Counted from the first letter of the stretch, positions 1 through 8,192 are shown. The stretch: 13,556 bases of DNA from DSUN01 sp035527715 (GCA_035527715.1 DATKZY010000074.1:1-13556); one strand, 5' to 3'. Translations and numbers: made by a program. The notes: generated by a model not told the origin, from the letters alone.

Positions 1-477
1 CTCCCTCAGACGCCCCTCGATGAGGTTGACGGCGACCGGGCGGGTGGGGAGCTGTGTCTTGTAGTAGTAGTGAAAGCCGTGGATGAGGCGGTCGATGAGC
101 AGCAGCTTCTCGCGCGGCGTGCGCGCGGCGGGGAACTTCGCGACGAAATCGCGGAACTGGGCGAGCACAGGCTCAGCGCCGCTGAGCTGCTTGTGCTGGA
201 TGGTCTTGAAGTAATCTGGCCAGGGAAGCTCCCAGCCGCAGGGGCAGCGGAGCACCTCCTGCCGCGGCACCGTTTGGCCGCACAGGGGACAGGGCGGCTC
301 GCCCGCCACGGCGCGGTTGGCCGTGATGAAGCTCTCGCAGCGGGCGAAGAGGGCGTAGCCGACCTCGTCGATCAGCTCGTCGTCGTAGATGCCCTTGGCG
401 TCGGTTTCGTAGAGGCGGCGGATGAGCCGCTGCGGCACGCAGGGCGCCCAGGTGGGGAGTCGCGGGTCGCGGGGCAT
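1..477 (-). CDS. Small zinc-ribbon protein of unknown function, 3' end outside window
   Basis: Reading leftward from an ATG at 477, the frame stays open for 159 codons to the window edge, so the C-terminus is missing. A zinc ribbon is visible at residues 63-80: CPLC at 63-66, then CPC at 78-80, followed by GWELPWPDY. Other landmarks are an acidic stretch near residues 26-39 and an aromatic run HGFHYYYKTQLPTRP at 134-146. There is no signal peptide or membrane segment, so it is probably cytoplasmic. GAGG lies 8 bases before the ATG and supports this start. It begins 31 bases after the sulfatase stop on the same strand, so it is probably the next gene of that operon. I do not recognise the family. 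A zinc ribbon alone could bind nucleic acid or protein, or be purely structural. That the gene is real is fairly certain; its function is unknown. Confidence 0.7.
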   Translation of the reverse strand, partial: MPRDPRLPTWAPCVPQRLIRRLYETDAKGIYDDELIDEVGYALFARCESFITANRAVAGEPPCPLCGQTVPRQEVLRCPCGWELPWPDYFKTIQHKQLSGAEPVLAQFRDFVAKFPAARTPREKLLLIDRLIHGFHYYYKTQLPTRPVAVNLIEGRLRE

Positions 478-508
478 GGCTTGCACCTCGTTGCGCCCGT
501 CCGTCGCC

Positions 509-1837
509 TCACTTCTTCCACGTTGCCCGCCAGGCGTCGTGGAGGGTGAGGAGTTCCTTGGCCAGCTCGGGCTTGTCGGCGGCGAGTTCCTTGGCCTCGG
601 CGGGGTCGGTCTGGAGGTCGTAGAGCTGGGGCTTGCCCTGGCGGGGGACGTAGAGCTTCCAGTTGCCCCTCCGCACGGCGCGCTGGCCGCCGCTTTCCCA
701 GAGGAGCGGCCGCTCCTTCGGCTGGTCGCCCTCGGCCAGGTGGTTGCGGCCCTCCAGCCCCTCGGGGCATTTCGCCCCCGCGGCCGCCGCGATGGTGGGC
801 AAGGCGTCCATCGCAATGGCCGGCGCGTCGTGGACGCTGCCCGGGTCAATGTGCCCGGGCCACGAGGCGATGCAGGGCATGCGGATGCCGCCCTCGAGGA
901 GGCTGAACTTGCTGCCGCGATAGACGCCGCTCGAGCCGGGCTGCGGGCCTTTCGGGTCCACCTTGGTGCGGACCTCGTTCGACGGGCCGTTGTCGCTGGC
1001 GAAGAGGATGAGCGTGTTATCGCCCAGGCCCAGCTCGCGGAGCTTCGCGACGATCTGGCCGATCGAGTCGTCCATGCAGCTCACCATCGCGGCATAGGGC
1101 CGGCGGTTCGGCTCCAGGCCCTCGTACATTTTCATCCACTTCTCGGGCGCTTCCATCGGGTAGTGGGGCGCGTTGTAGGGCAGGTAGAGGAAGAAGGGCT
1201 TGTCCCTCTTCTCAGCGATGAAACGCAACGCCTCGCGGGTGATGAGGTCGGTCATGTACTGGCCGTCCTCGTGGACCTCGCGGCCGTTGCGCCAGAGGTC
1301 GTGGACGGGGCCGAGCTTCTGGTCCCAGGAGAAGGCGTGGGTATAGTAGCTGATGCAGCCGTAGTGGTGGCCGAAGTACTCGTCGAAGCCCTGGCCGGTG
1401 GGGAGCGATTCGGGCGCGGTGCCGAGATGCCACTTGCCGAAGTGCGCCGTCGCGTAGCCCTGCTGCTTGAGGACTTCGGCGATGGTCACGCGGTCGCCTG
1501 GGAGGCCGACGACGCCCTTGCCGGCCCGCACGTTGGTCGGCACGCCGGCCCGCTGGGGCGAGAGGCCGGTGAGGAGCGCGGCCCGCGAGGGCGAGCAGAT
1601 GGGCGCGGCGGAGTAGTAGTTCGTCAGCCGCGCGCCCCCCGCGGCGAGGGCGTCGAGGTGGGGCGTCTTGATGTCTTTGCAGCCGTAGCAGCCCAGGTCG
1701 CCGTAGCCCAGGTCATCGGCATAGAAAAGCACGACGTTGGGCTTGCGCTCGTCTGCCGCGTCGCCGCTCCGGGGGACGACGGCGCCGAGCATTGCGGCGC
1801 CCGCGCACTGGAGGAAGGCCCGGCGGTCGGGGTTCAT
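509..1837 (-). CDS. Tat-exported type I sulfatase (arylsulfatase family)
   Basis: The protein has 442 residues. It opens with a twin-arginine signal (DRRAFLQ at 4-10, then a short hydrophobic stretch), implying folded export to the periplasm. The mature part has sulfatase landmarks in order: NVVLFYADDLGYGD with metal-ligand Asp41-Asp42; CSPSRAALLTG at 81-91, the formylglycine signature with Cys81 as the residue to be modified; GKWHLG at 134-139; His225 in NAPHYP; and SDNG at 281-284. Length and motif order fit hydrolysis of sulfate esters, plausibly on a sulfated polysaccharide, although the substrate cannot be read from sequence. Maturation needs a formylglycine-generating enzyme, which is not in this window. 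The frame is open much further upstream, but the Tat signal fixes the start at 1837. That ATG shares one base with the antiporter TGA (TGATG), suggesting translational coupling. AGAGGAGAG lies roughly 10 bases upstream. Confidence 0.95.
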   Translation of the reverse strand: MNPDRRAFLQCAGAAMLGAVVPRSGDAADERKPNVVLFYADDLGYGDLGCYGCKDIKTPHLDALAAGGARLTNYYSAAPICSPSRAALLTGLSPQRAGVPTNVRAGKGVVGLPGDRVTIAEVLKQQGYATAHFGKWHLGTAPESLPTGQGFDEYFGHHYGCISYYTHAFSWDQKLGPVHDLWRNGREVHEDGQYMTDLITREALRFIAEKRDKPFFLYLPYNAPHYPMEAPEKWMKMYEGLEPNRRPYAAMVSCMDDSIGQIVAKLRELGLGDNTLILFASDNGPSNEVRTKVDPKGPQPGSSGVYRGSKFSLLEGGIRMPCIASWPGHIDPGSVHDAPAIAMDALPTIAAAAGAKCPEGLEGRNHLAEGDQPKERPLLWESGGQRAVRRGNWKLYVPRQGKPQLYDLQTDPAEAKELAADKPELAKELLTLHDAWRATWKK

Positions 1838-3090
1838 CACGATTCGGCTCTCCTCTGTTCGTGTGGTGACTGGTGGGGGGAGATTTCGCCGGCCATCTTG
1901 AGCGCCGCGCGGGAGAGGATCGGCCCGATCAACTCGTGGAGCACCGTGGCCCCGATGACGACGCCCACCAGAACGTCCGACCAGCCGGCGAAGGCGGGGT
2001 TCGCCTTCACGAGCAGGGCCAGGCCGATGACGATTCCGCCCTGGGGAATCAGGCCGAGGGCGGCGTAGTGCTTGACCTTCCGTGGAGCCGACGCCAGGCT
2101 CGCCCCCGCGAAGGCGCCGAACAGCTTGCCCGCGGCCCGGAGAGCCACGAACAGCGCGACCAGGCCCAGCGAGCGCGACAGCACCGAGAAATCCAGGTGC
2201 ATTCCGCTCAGGGTGAAGAAGAACACGAAGATCAGCTCCTCGGTGTAGCGGGCCAGGATGCGGAAGACCGTCTTCTCCAGCGGGCAGAAGTTGGCGACCA
2301 CGGCCCCCATGGTCATGGTGCCCAGCAACTCGTCCACCCCGAGCGCCCGCGCCACGCCGAAGCACAGCCCCAGTAGGGCGAAGACGAGGACGATCAGGTC
2401 CCCTTCGCTCTCGCGCCCGGTGAGTCGCGTGATGGCGATGAAGGCAAAGCCGAAGGCCGCGCCCACGCCGATCCCGCCAACGATCTCAAGGCCCGCCGCG
2501 CCGAGCGACCCCGCCAGGCCGGCTCCCCCCGCGCGCAGGAGCAGCAGGGCCACGGCCACGCCAACGCTGTAGTTGACGATGCCGAACACATCGTCGAGGG
2601 CGGCGACGCCCATGATCGTGGACGCGACTTGCCCCTTCGCCTTGTACTCGTGGGCGACGGCGAGGGTAGCCGTTGGGTCGGTGGGCGAGGCCAGGGTGCC
2701 CAGGAGGATCGCCAGGGGGAGCCACGCCGCCGCCGGCAGGCCCGCCACGCCCATCACCGGCAGCAGGAGCGCGAAGCCGGCGCCGACAAAGAGCAGCGCG
2801 CACTCGGCCTCCAGCACCGTGATGGCAACGATCACGCGGCCCAGCTTGCGGATTCGGCTGTAGACCAGGCTCCCGCCCACCTCGAACGTGATGAAGGCCA
2901 GGGAGACGTCGGTGACGATCCCCGTGTGCTCGGCAAACCGCTCCGAGATGAGGTGCAGCCATCGCGGGTTCAGGCAGATGCCGGCCAGGATGTAGCCGGT
3001 CACTTTGGGCAGGCGCACCTTCTCCGCCACTTCGCCGAAGACGTAGCCCACAAAAAGCAGCACACCGAGGATCAGGAGCGGGTTCGTCAC
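1837..3090 (-). CDS. Na+/H+ antiporter, CPA2/NapA-Kef type membrane domain
   Basis: The protein has 417 residues and is strongly hydrophobic, with about 11-12 likely membrane segments. It consists of the exchanger domain only and lacks the C-terminal RCK/TrkA-N domain of Kef channels. Family marks include LPKVTGYILAGICLNP at 28-42; TDP at 137-139, the crossing-helix motif; and ALDD with Asp166-Asp167. In CPA2 exchangers of the NapA type, the Asp-Asp pair marks electrogenic Na+/H+ exchange; that is family knowledge, not tested here. Lys322 lies where NapA carries a functional lysine. The start is a GTG at 3090, because a run of GGAGG-like sequence lies just upstream and the first membrane segment follows at once. 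The longer open frame upstream crosses the TIM-barrel gene and is not coding. It begins 17 bases after that gene and runs directly into the sulfatase. Specificity for Na+ or K+ is undetermined. Confidence 0.9.
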   Translation of the reverse strand: MTNPLLILGVLLFVGYVFGEVAEKVRLPKVTGYILAGICLNPRWLHLISERFAEHTGIVTDVSLAFITFEVGGSLVYSRIRKLGRVIVAITVLEAECALLFVGAGFALLLPVMGVAGLPAAAWLPLAILLGTLASPTDPTATLAVAHEYKAKGQVASTIMGVAALDDVFGIVNYSVGVAVALLLLRAGGAGLAGSLGAAGLEIVGGIGVGAAFGFAFIAITRLTGRESEGDLIVLVFALLGLCFGVARALGVDELLGTMTMGAVVANFCPLEKTVFRILARYTEELIFVFFFTLSGMHLDFSVLSRSLGLVALFVALRAAGKLFGAFAGASLASAPRKVKHYAALGLIPQGGIVIGLALLVKANPAFAGWSDVLVGVVIGATVLHELIGPILSRAALKMAGEISPHQSPHEQRRAES

Positions 3091-3107
3091 CTCTCTCCTC
3101 CTCGCCC

Positions 3108-3887
3108 TCAGTAACCGAGCGTGCGGAGGAACTCGCGGTTGTCGCGGGCGACGGCCGCGATGTCGCGGCGGGGATGGTCTTCCTCGATGGAAATCCAGCC
3201 GCCGTAGCCGGCCTCGGCGAGGCCGGCGAGCACGGCACCCACGTCGAGCCCCGTGTTCCCCTCGGCCAGGTCGCAGAAGCGGCTGGTCTTCCAGAAATCG
3301 GGCTTGTGGCGGTCCCAGCCGGCGGCGGGGTCCTGAGTCCAGAAGTTCTTCAGGTGCACGTGGCCGATCTGCTTCGGCCAGCGGGCCAGCACGTCCATCG
3401 GGTCCGAGTTGGCGGCCAGCAGGTGGCCGGTGTCGAAGAGGAGCCACAGCTCGGGCAGGCCGGCGAGCACGCGGGCGCAGTCCTCCGTGGTCTCGAGGAT
3501 GGTGCCAACGTGGATGTGGTGGAAGGGCTTGAGGCCGAGGGCCGCGAAGTCGGCGATAGGCGGCTTGAGGGCGTCGAGCTTGGCGGCCAGCTCCTCACCG
3601 GAGGGCTCGTGGCCGTCCTTGCGCTGGGCGGGCACCTCGGCGGCGTCGTTGCCCAGGGTGGCGTTGAAGCGCGCCTTCGTCGCCGGGTCGGGGCCACCGA
3701 AGTTGACGAGGTGGAGGCCATACTCCGCTGCGAGGGCGGCGGCCTCGACCAGATCGTCGGCCGTCTTCGCGCCGAAGCCCTCGACGCCCTCGTAGCCCGC
3801 GTCGCGGACGATCTCCATCACGCGGCGTCGGTTGCTGGCCACTTCTTTCGGCCAGCCACACAGATGACACGCGATTCGGAATCTCAC
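3108..3887 (-). CDS. Xylose isomerase-like TIM-barrel protein, IolE-like sugar isomerase/dehydratase
   Basis: The protein has 259 residues with a single AP-endonuclease-2/xylose-isomerase-like barrel. Metal-site landmarks run in the usual order: PFHHIHVGTILET at 121-133, with a His-rich strand and Glu132; LLFDTGHL at 149-156, with Asp152 and His155; IGHVHLKNF at 174-182; and ISIEED at 232-237. The HHxHxGT and FDTGH pattern resembles inosose dehydratase (IolE) more than classical xylose isomerase, but the homologues form a broad family of epimerases, isomerases and dehydratases, so the substrate is open. There is no signal peptide; it is cytoplasmic. The start is a GTG at 3887 preceded by AAGGAG with 6 bases of spacing, a near-ideal ribosome site that rules out the longer upstream frame. 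It lies between the metallophosphoesterase (86-base gap) and the antiporter (17-base gap), probably in one transcript with at least the latter. Confidence 0.9.
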   Translation of the reverse strand: MRFRIACHLCGWPKEVASNRRRVMEIVRDAGYEGVEGFGAKTADDLVEAAALAAEYGLHLVNFGGPDPATKARFNATLGNDAAEVPAQRKDGHEPSGEELAAKLDALKPPIADFAALGLKPFHHIHVGTILETTEDCARVLAGLPELWLLFDTGHLLAANSDPMDVLARWPKQIGHVHLKNFWTQDPAAGWDRHKPDFWKTSRFCDLAEGNTGLDVGAVLAGLAEAGYGGWISIEEDHPRRDIAAVARDNREFLRTLGY

Positions 3888-3973
3888 TCGATTCTCCTTA
3901 TGATTCGGGAGTCCGTTCTCCCTCGCATGTTCCCGCAGAACGCTGTGACCCTGCTTCGTGCACAGGGACACCC

Positions 3974-5193
3974 TCACCCCCGCGCGCCGCGCCACATCTC
4001 GAACTGGTAGTCGGCGTCCAGGCCCCGGCTCTCGCCCTCCTTGTAGACGACGAGGAAGCTCATCTCCTCCCAGGGGACGAGGAGGCGGCGCTGCCCGTCG
4101 GGCGACAGCACGAGGTTGATCGTGTGACGCCACGCGCCGGTGTTGAGGTAGAAGCGCGGGCGGCCATCCGCCACGTCGAGCGCCACGCGGCCCGCGTTGT
4201 GGGTGTGGCCGTGGACGACGTAGCGGACCGCCCCGCCGTGCGCGCGGAGCGCCTCCTGGGCGGCGGCGACGTGCGCGTCGTCGAGGTCCGCCAGAACCTT
4301 GCGTGCGAGGGGGTTGCCCAGCATCGCCTCGGCCTGCCCGAGGCCCTCGTGCCGGACGAGTCTGAGCACCTCGGCGTCGGGCGGCACGCCGAAGCGCGCG
4401 GGTCCACCGTCTGAAAGCCCGCCATCGCGGCCCGCCAGGCCCCCGTGAGCCCGCCGCGGACCCGCTCGTCGCGCACGCGCGCCAGGAGGCCGTGGAACCA
4501 GTCGGCCGTCGCCCACTTCGGCCGCACGTGGTCCACCTCCTGAAGCTCTCTGAGCACCCACGCGTGGTCGTCGGGCAGGCCGTTCTCGCGCGCCCATTCG
4601 CGGAAGCGGAGCACGAGGCCGCACATGATGTGGACGGTGAAGGCGTCGGAGAGGCAGGAGACTGTGCCCGGCACCTCGGCCATCACGGGGTCGAGGCGGT
4701 CGCCGTGCTCGGCGAAGACCCCGTAGTCGGGCCAGACGCGCGACGTGGCGAAGGGCTGGCTCGCGTCGTGCTCGACGCCGAGGGCCTCGGCGACGCGGCG
4801 GCGGGTGGACGCGAAGGCGTTGGCGGCGCGGTCGTGGTTGCCCGGCAGGTAGCGGACCGCGGTGGGCCGCCCGAGTGCGTCGCCGAGCTGGGCGAAGAAG
4901 CCGATGGCCTCGGCGTTCGCGGCAAGCGTGGCGTCGAGGATGGCGCCCACGCGCTCCTCGAGCGCCGCGTCCGGCGTGTCCCAGGGCATGGGGCCGGGCG
5001 AGCGCCACGCGGCGGAGCACACGAGGTCGAACGCGTCGCCGACGAGTGCGACCTCCACCTCCTCCACCCGCGTCCCCGGGCGCTCCAGGATGGCCGCGAG
5101 GTGGTCCTGGAGGATGCGGAACGCATAGGGCGGCACGTTCAACTTGTCCACCGTCGCGTCGCTGAAATGCGTGTCGCTGAACAGGACGAGCAT
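3974..5193 (-). CDS. Calcineurin-like metallophosphoesterase, interrupted by a single-base frameshift
   Basis: Two frames together encode one protein of about 406 residues. The first frame (ATG at 5193, AGGAGG 8 bases upstream) carries the N-terminal metal ligands: FSDTHFSD with Asp7 and His9, GDAFD at 52-56, and GNHDR at 118-122. The fold then continues in the other frame, which carries VHGHTHNAGR near 4200-4216 and ends WRGARG at 3974. The switch maps to the CCC run (minus strand) at 4400-4402. One extra C there would read FQTVDPARFGVPPDAEV without interruption. As given, the first frame runs on to 4060 with low-complexity, non-homologous sequence. Members hydrolyse phosphomonoesters or phosphodiesters with two metal ions. 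The size and context do not identify the substrate, and similarity to LpxH-type pyrophosphatases is only general. It could be a recent pseudogene or a sequencing or assembly slip in a homopolymer. Confidence 0.85.
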
Positions 5194-5258
5194 TACAGGC
5201 TCCTCCTAGCCGCCATCTCCTGCGGACCCGCCCCACGAGAATGAGACACGCCCCACTC

Positions 5259-5385
5259 TTGTCATGCTGAGCTTGTCGAAGCACCTTTCAGGGGAACGAT
5301 GTCCCGCAACGGGGTGTTCTGTATCACGTTGGCTCTCTCCCTTGAAAGGTTCCTCGACTGCGCTTCGCTCCGCTCGGAATGACAA
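5259..5385. repeat. Imperfect inverted-repeat element with TTGTCAT ends
   Basis: The left arm (5259-5294) reads TTGTCATGCTGAGC, then TCGAAGCACCTTTCA and GGGG. The right arm (5338-5385), reverse-complemented, reads TTGTCATTCCGAGC, an extra CGGAGCGAAGCG-type segment, then GTCGAGGAACCTTTCAAGGG. The arms therefore pair imperfectly over roughly 30 positions around a 43-base centre. Sequences with this GTCATnCnGAGCnnnnTCGAAG look recur between genes in many environmental genomes (general recollection, not searched). It fills most of the 243-base gap between the enolase-like gene and the metallophosphoesterase, and could act as a mobile miniature repeat or a transcript-ending hairpin. No protein is credible here. 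Confidence 0.65.
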
Positions 5386-5436
5386 CTCTTTCGTGCGCCC
5401 ATCGGCAGAGCTCGCGGGAAATGCGGTCCGGAGCCC

Positions 5437-6837
5437 CTACAGTTCCCCTACCCGTGCCGCGGCATCGGGCAGCTCGCGGACGATCTCGGCGAGGCGGTAG
5501 CCAAAGCCGGGGCCGGCGAGGGTGCTCAGGTCCACGCAGCCGTCGCGGCGGCGATAGAGGCCGGGGTGGACCGCCTCCTCGGGCTTCGAGGCGTCGGGGT
5601 AGAATTGCATGGCGTTGGTCTCGACGCCCATGATCGTGCCGGCGTGCGCGGCCAGCAGGCAGTGCGGCACCTGCGCGAGCATAGGGTTTGTGAGGTCCTG
5701 GACCATGAGCGTCATGCCGTGGGCCTTGGCCCAGCACATCGTGAGCAAGGCGCCGGTCTGGGTCTTGCAGGTCTTGAGGGCAACACCCGTCCAGCCCAGT
5801 TCGCGGCCGAGGCGCACGAGCCGCCAGTCGTGCGCACTCTCGTCCATGAACAGCGGCTTGCGGGCCGAGACGCTGTGGACGTCGATCTGGTGCTTCTCGA
5901 GATCGTAGGGGAATGGCTGCTCGACGTAGAGGATCATCTGGTAGATGCGCGGCTGCTCGAGCACGAGGCGGTCGAGGATGTCGGTGACGTAGGCGGGGTC
6001 GGTGACGGTGCAATTGAAGTCGGCGGTGAGCCAGAGGGCCCCGCCCTCGATGGCGAGGGTGCCGACGCGGACCAGGCGGTCGTAGTCCCACGCCGCGTCG
6101 TTGCCGCGGAGCTTGACCTTGAGGCACTTCAGCCCGTCGCGGCGAATCCAGTCGGGCAGGAGCACGGGGTAGCCATCGTCGGGCTCGGAGCCCGTCAGCT
6201 CGTCGGGCGAGAGCAGGTCCTTGCCGCCGACGAGGTGCCAGGCGGGCATGCGCGTGGGCGGCTCGGGCACGAAGAAGTCGGCAGGAAACTTGCCGGCGAA
6301 GCTGACGCTGCGGGCGGTCGGCTCCAGGTAGGAGGCGAGGTCCCGATTCATGAGATGGGACGTATAGGTCCCATAGGTCCTATCGGCAAGGAGATTGCCG
6401 TAGGCGTCGTGGAGGGCGATGTCGAAGGCCGAGGCGCAGATGAGCGCGCCGAGCCACGGCATGGCCTCGCTGCGTGCGCGGTTCGCCTCGTCGAGGAGGC
6501 GGGGGAGCTGGGCTTCGAGGAAGGCGTGGCCAATCTCCATCGGGTGGCCGCTCTCGTCGAAGCTGGCCCAGGCGCGCGTCAGGGCCACGCACAGGGCTTT
6601 CATCGCCTCGTGGCGCTCTTCGTAGGAGAGGCCGCTCGGCCAGGCCCATTGCACGCTCAGCGGCGTCTCGCCCCAGCCGTCGGCGGCGCGGCCGGCGGCA
6701 TCGGCCACCCTGAGGCGGACGCGGGCGCACGTGACGTAGGTCGTCGTCTCGGGCCCGAACTTCAGCGGCACACGGGTGTAGACGGGGAGGAAGAAGAGCT
6801 CGGCACCGATGGGATGAATGTCGGTTGGCTTCGGCAT
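5437..6837 (-). CDS. Mandelate racemase/muconate lactonizing enzyme-like protein (enolase superfamily)
   Basis: The protein has 466 residues with an N-terminal capping domain and a C-terminal modified TIM barrel. The barrel shows superfamily active-site residues in order: LKVKLRG with Lys240 and Lys242 (the KxK motif); TADFN with Asp273; YVEQPFP with Glu306; FMDES with Asp332; and VALKTCKTQTG with Lys355. Asp273, Glu306 and Asp332 would hold Mg2+, and Lys242 and Lys355 would act as acid/base, as in the muconate-lactonizing subgroup. Likely reactions are racemisation, epimerisation or dehydration of a sugar acid or related carboxylate; the substrate is unknown. It is longer than the usual 350-400 residues. 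The ATG at 6837 is preceded by GGAG with 6 bases of spacing, better than the GTG 12 bases upstream. It follows the SGNH hydrolase by 34 bases and probably shares its transcript. Confidence 0.9.
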   Translation of the reverse strand: MPKPTDIHPIGAELFFLPVYTRVPLKFGPETTTYVTCARVRLRVADAAGRAADGWGETPLSVQWAWPSGLSYEERHEAMKALCVALTRAWASFDESGHPMEIGHAFLEAQLPRLLDEANRARSEAMPWLGALICASAFDIALHDAYGNLLADRTYGTYTSHLMNRDLASYLEPTARSVSFAGKFPADFFVPEPPTRMPAWHLVGGKDLLSPDELTGSEPDDGYPVLLPDWIRRDGLKCLKVKLRGNDAAWDYDRLVRVGTLAIEGGALWLTADFNCTVTDPAYVTDILDRLVLEQPRIYQMILYVEQPFPYDLEKHQIDVHSVSARKPLFMDESAHDWRLVRLGRELGWTGVALKTCKTQTGALLTMCWAKAHGMTLMVQDLTNPMLAQVPHCLLAAHAGTIMGVETNAMQFYPDASKPEEAVHPGLYRRRDGCVDLSTLAGPGFGYRLAEIVRELPDAAARVGEL

Positions 6838-6871
6838 TGGCGGCTCCACAGAACGCGTGACCCGTGACGCG

Positions 6872-8146
6872 TCATTCCTTCACGATATCCCCAAGCAACA
6901 TGATGTAACCGACCCTCAGAACGGTGCCATTATACCGTTTCGGGTCGAAGCCTTTCTGGTCGCGCACCTGCTTGAGGACGGGCTCGCGGTCGGGCTGCTC
7001 GGGCGAAACCTCGACGGTGACGGCGTGCTCCTTGTCCTCCAGGTTCTCGGCGATGCCGAGGGTGGCGAGGCGGTGATAGGTGCAGTACATGTCGAACCGC
7101 TGCACGGTGCGGGCGACCTTGCCGTCCACGGTGCAGATGGCCTTGCCGCCGTCGGGGCCGACGAGGTCGTAGAGCCGTGCGAGGGTGCCCTTGAAGCGGA
7201 ACGAGAGCTTCTCGCCGGGCTTCGCGGCTTCCCAGATGGCGGGCAGGCGGCCGCCGAACGCCTTGCCCAGGCCCTGGTCGGTCGGGAGCTTCTGCCAGCC
7301 CTCCGTGAGCATCGAGCGCTCGATGGCCACGAGCTTCGCGTTCTCCCAGTTGTCGGCGCGCAGCGGCTCGGGCAGCGTGTGTGGGCCGGGCTTCGACGCC
7401 TTCTGAATCTCCTTCAGCGCGTCAGTGATCACCTGGGTGAGCAGCTCGTGGCCGGCGTCGGTGGGGTGGCACTCGTCGTGGGCGAAGACCATCTTGCCCT
7501 CGGGCGGCGTCTCCTTGGCCGGCACGGGGAAATCGAGCTTGCCCTGCTTGTACAGCTCGGCGACTCGCATCGCCATGTTGATCGACGGGATGCCGTAGTG
7601 GTCGGCCACGCGCTCGTGGGCGGTCGTCGAGCGGTTGCAGAAGCCCTTCTCGTAGCTGGGCAGGAAGCCCTTGTGGATGGTGTAGACGAAGCAGATGTCG
7701 GCCGCGGCATTGGCCCGCCAGATCTGGCGGACGATGCCCTCCATCGTGCGGTAGATGGAATCGGGCGCGGCGCCGCCGTCGTTCACCGCGAACTCGACGA
7801 ACACCAGGTCGGGCTTGTGCACCAACACGTCCTGCCCGCAGCGGAACACACCGAGGTCGGAGCCCGTCCCGCCGATGGCCGCATTGATCTCCGTGATCTT
7901 GGCGGCGGGCCAGGTGGCCTGGAACCACTTGAGGGTCTTCGGCCGCCAGCCGTTCGCCGCCGTGATGCTGCCGCCGAAGTAGGCGATGGTCACCGCCCCG
8001 TCGCCCTCGAGCTTCGCGAACGCGTTGCCGAGTCCCCCGCGCGCGCTGAAGAGCTTGGGAGGCACCAGTTCCGGCTCCCCCGCCGCCAGCTCCGACCCGA
8101 TCCCCATGAGCAAGACCCCCATCCAGGTTCCCGCAAGCTTGATCAT
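6872..8146 (-). CDS. Exported SGNH/GDSL-type hydrolase with C-terminal beta-rich domain
   Basis: The protein has 424 residues. A signal peptide is evident (basic MIK, hydrophobic core to about residue 18, probable cleavage after AAG at 21-23), so it acts outside the cytoplasm. SGNH blocks appear in order: YFGGSIT with nucleophile Ser60; AIGGTGSD with oxyanion Gly93; FVEFAVNDGG with Asn122; and HDECHPTDAGH with Asp224 and His227 completing the triad. Residues from about 260 on form a second region with FRFKGTLARLYDLVGPDGG and TVDGKVARTV, suggesting a beta-sandwich like those attached to carbohydrate esterases. It probably deacylates (for example deacetylates) a polysaccharide, but the acyl group and sugar are unknown. 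GAGG lies 8 bases before the ATG. It is first in a two-gene unit with the enolase-like enzyme and divergent from the GH127-type gene. Confidence 0.92.
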   Translation of the reverse strand: MIKLAGTWMGVLLMGIGSELAAGEPELVPPKLFSARGGLGNAFAKLEGDGAVTIAYFGGSITAANGWRPKTLKWFQATWPAAKITEINAAIGGTGSDLGVFRCGQDVLVHKPDLVFVEFAVNDGGAAPDSIYRTMEGIVRQIWRANAAADICFVYTIHKGFLPSYEKGFCNRSTTAHERVADHYGIPSINMAMRVAELYKQGKLDFPVPAKETPPEGKMVFAHDECHPTDAGHELLTQVITDALKEIQKASKPGPHTLPEPLRADNWENAKLVAIERSMLTEGWQKLPTDQGLGKAFGGRLPAIWEAAKPGEKLSFRFKGTLARLYDLVGPDGGKAICTVDGKVARTVQRFDMYCTYHRLATLGIAENLEDKEHAVTVEVSPEQPDREPVLKQVRDQKGFDPKRYNGTVLRVGYIMLLGDIVKE

Positions 8147-8192
8147 CAGGCGTTCCTCGAGCGAAAGGTGCTGTTCCTCTCGCGTTGCAGGG

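Noticed and set aside
422..2068. A 548-codon open frame on the plus strand across the sulfatase gene
   Set aside because: It is antisense to a sulfatase with a complete motif set and has a repetitive Val/Ala/Glu/Gly-rich composition typical of the complement of a GC-rich gene.
1838..2365. N-terminal extension of the sulfatase beyond the Tat signal
   Set aside because: The frame is open, but that stretch lies within the antiporter gene. A twin-arginine signal must be N-terminal, so the ATG at 1837 is the start.
3888..3973. A separate promoter between the metallophosphoesterase and the IolE-like gene
   Set aside because: Only two 5-bp hairpins (GGGAG/CTCCC and CCCTG/CAGGG) are visible, with no convincing -35/-10 pair. 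It remains unclear whether the 86-base gap separates transcripts.
4390..4415. Programmed -1 ribosomal frameshift in the metallophosphoesterase gene
   Set aside because: No slippery heptamer in the right phase and no obvious downstream stimulatory stem. A missing base in CCC explains the break more simply.
6355..6384. A short palindromic/tandem tract (ATGGGAC, GTCCCAT, AGGTCCTAT) inside the enolase-like gene
   Set aside because: It is in frame, encodes a plausible DRTYGTYTSH loop after HDAYGNLL, and does not disturb the protein. Antisense reading gives a meaningless Ile-Gly-Pro repeat.
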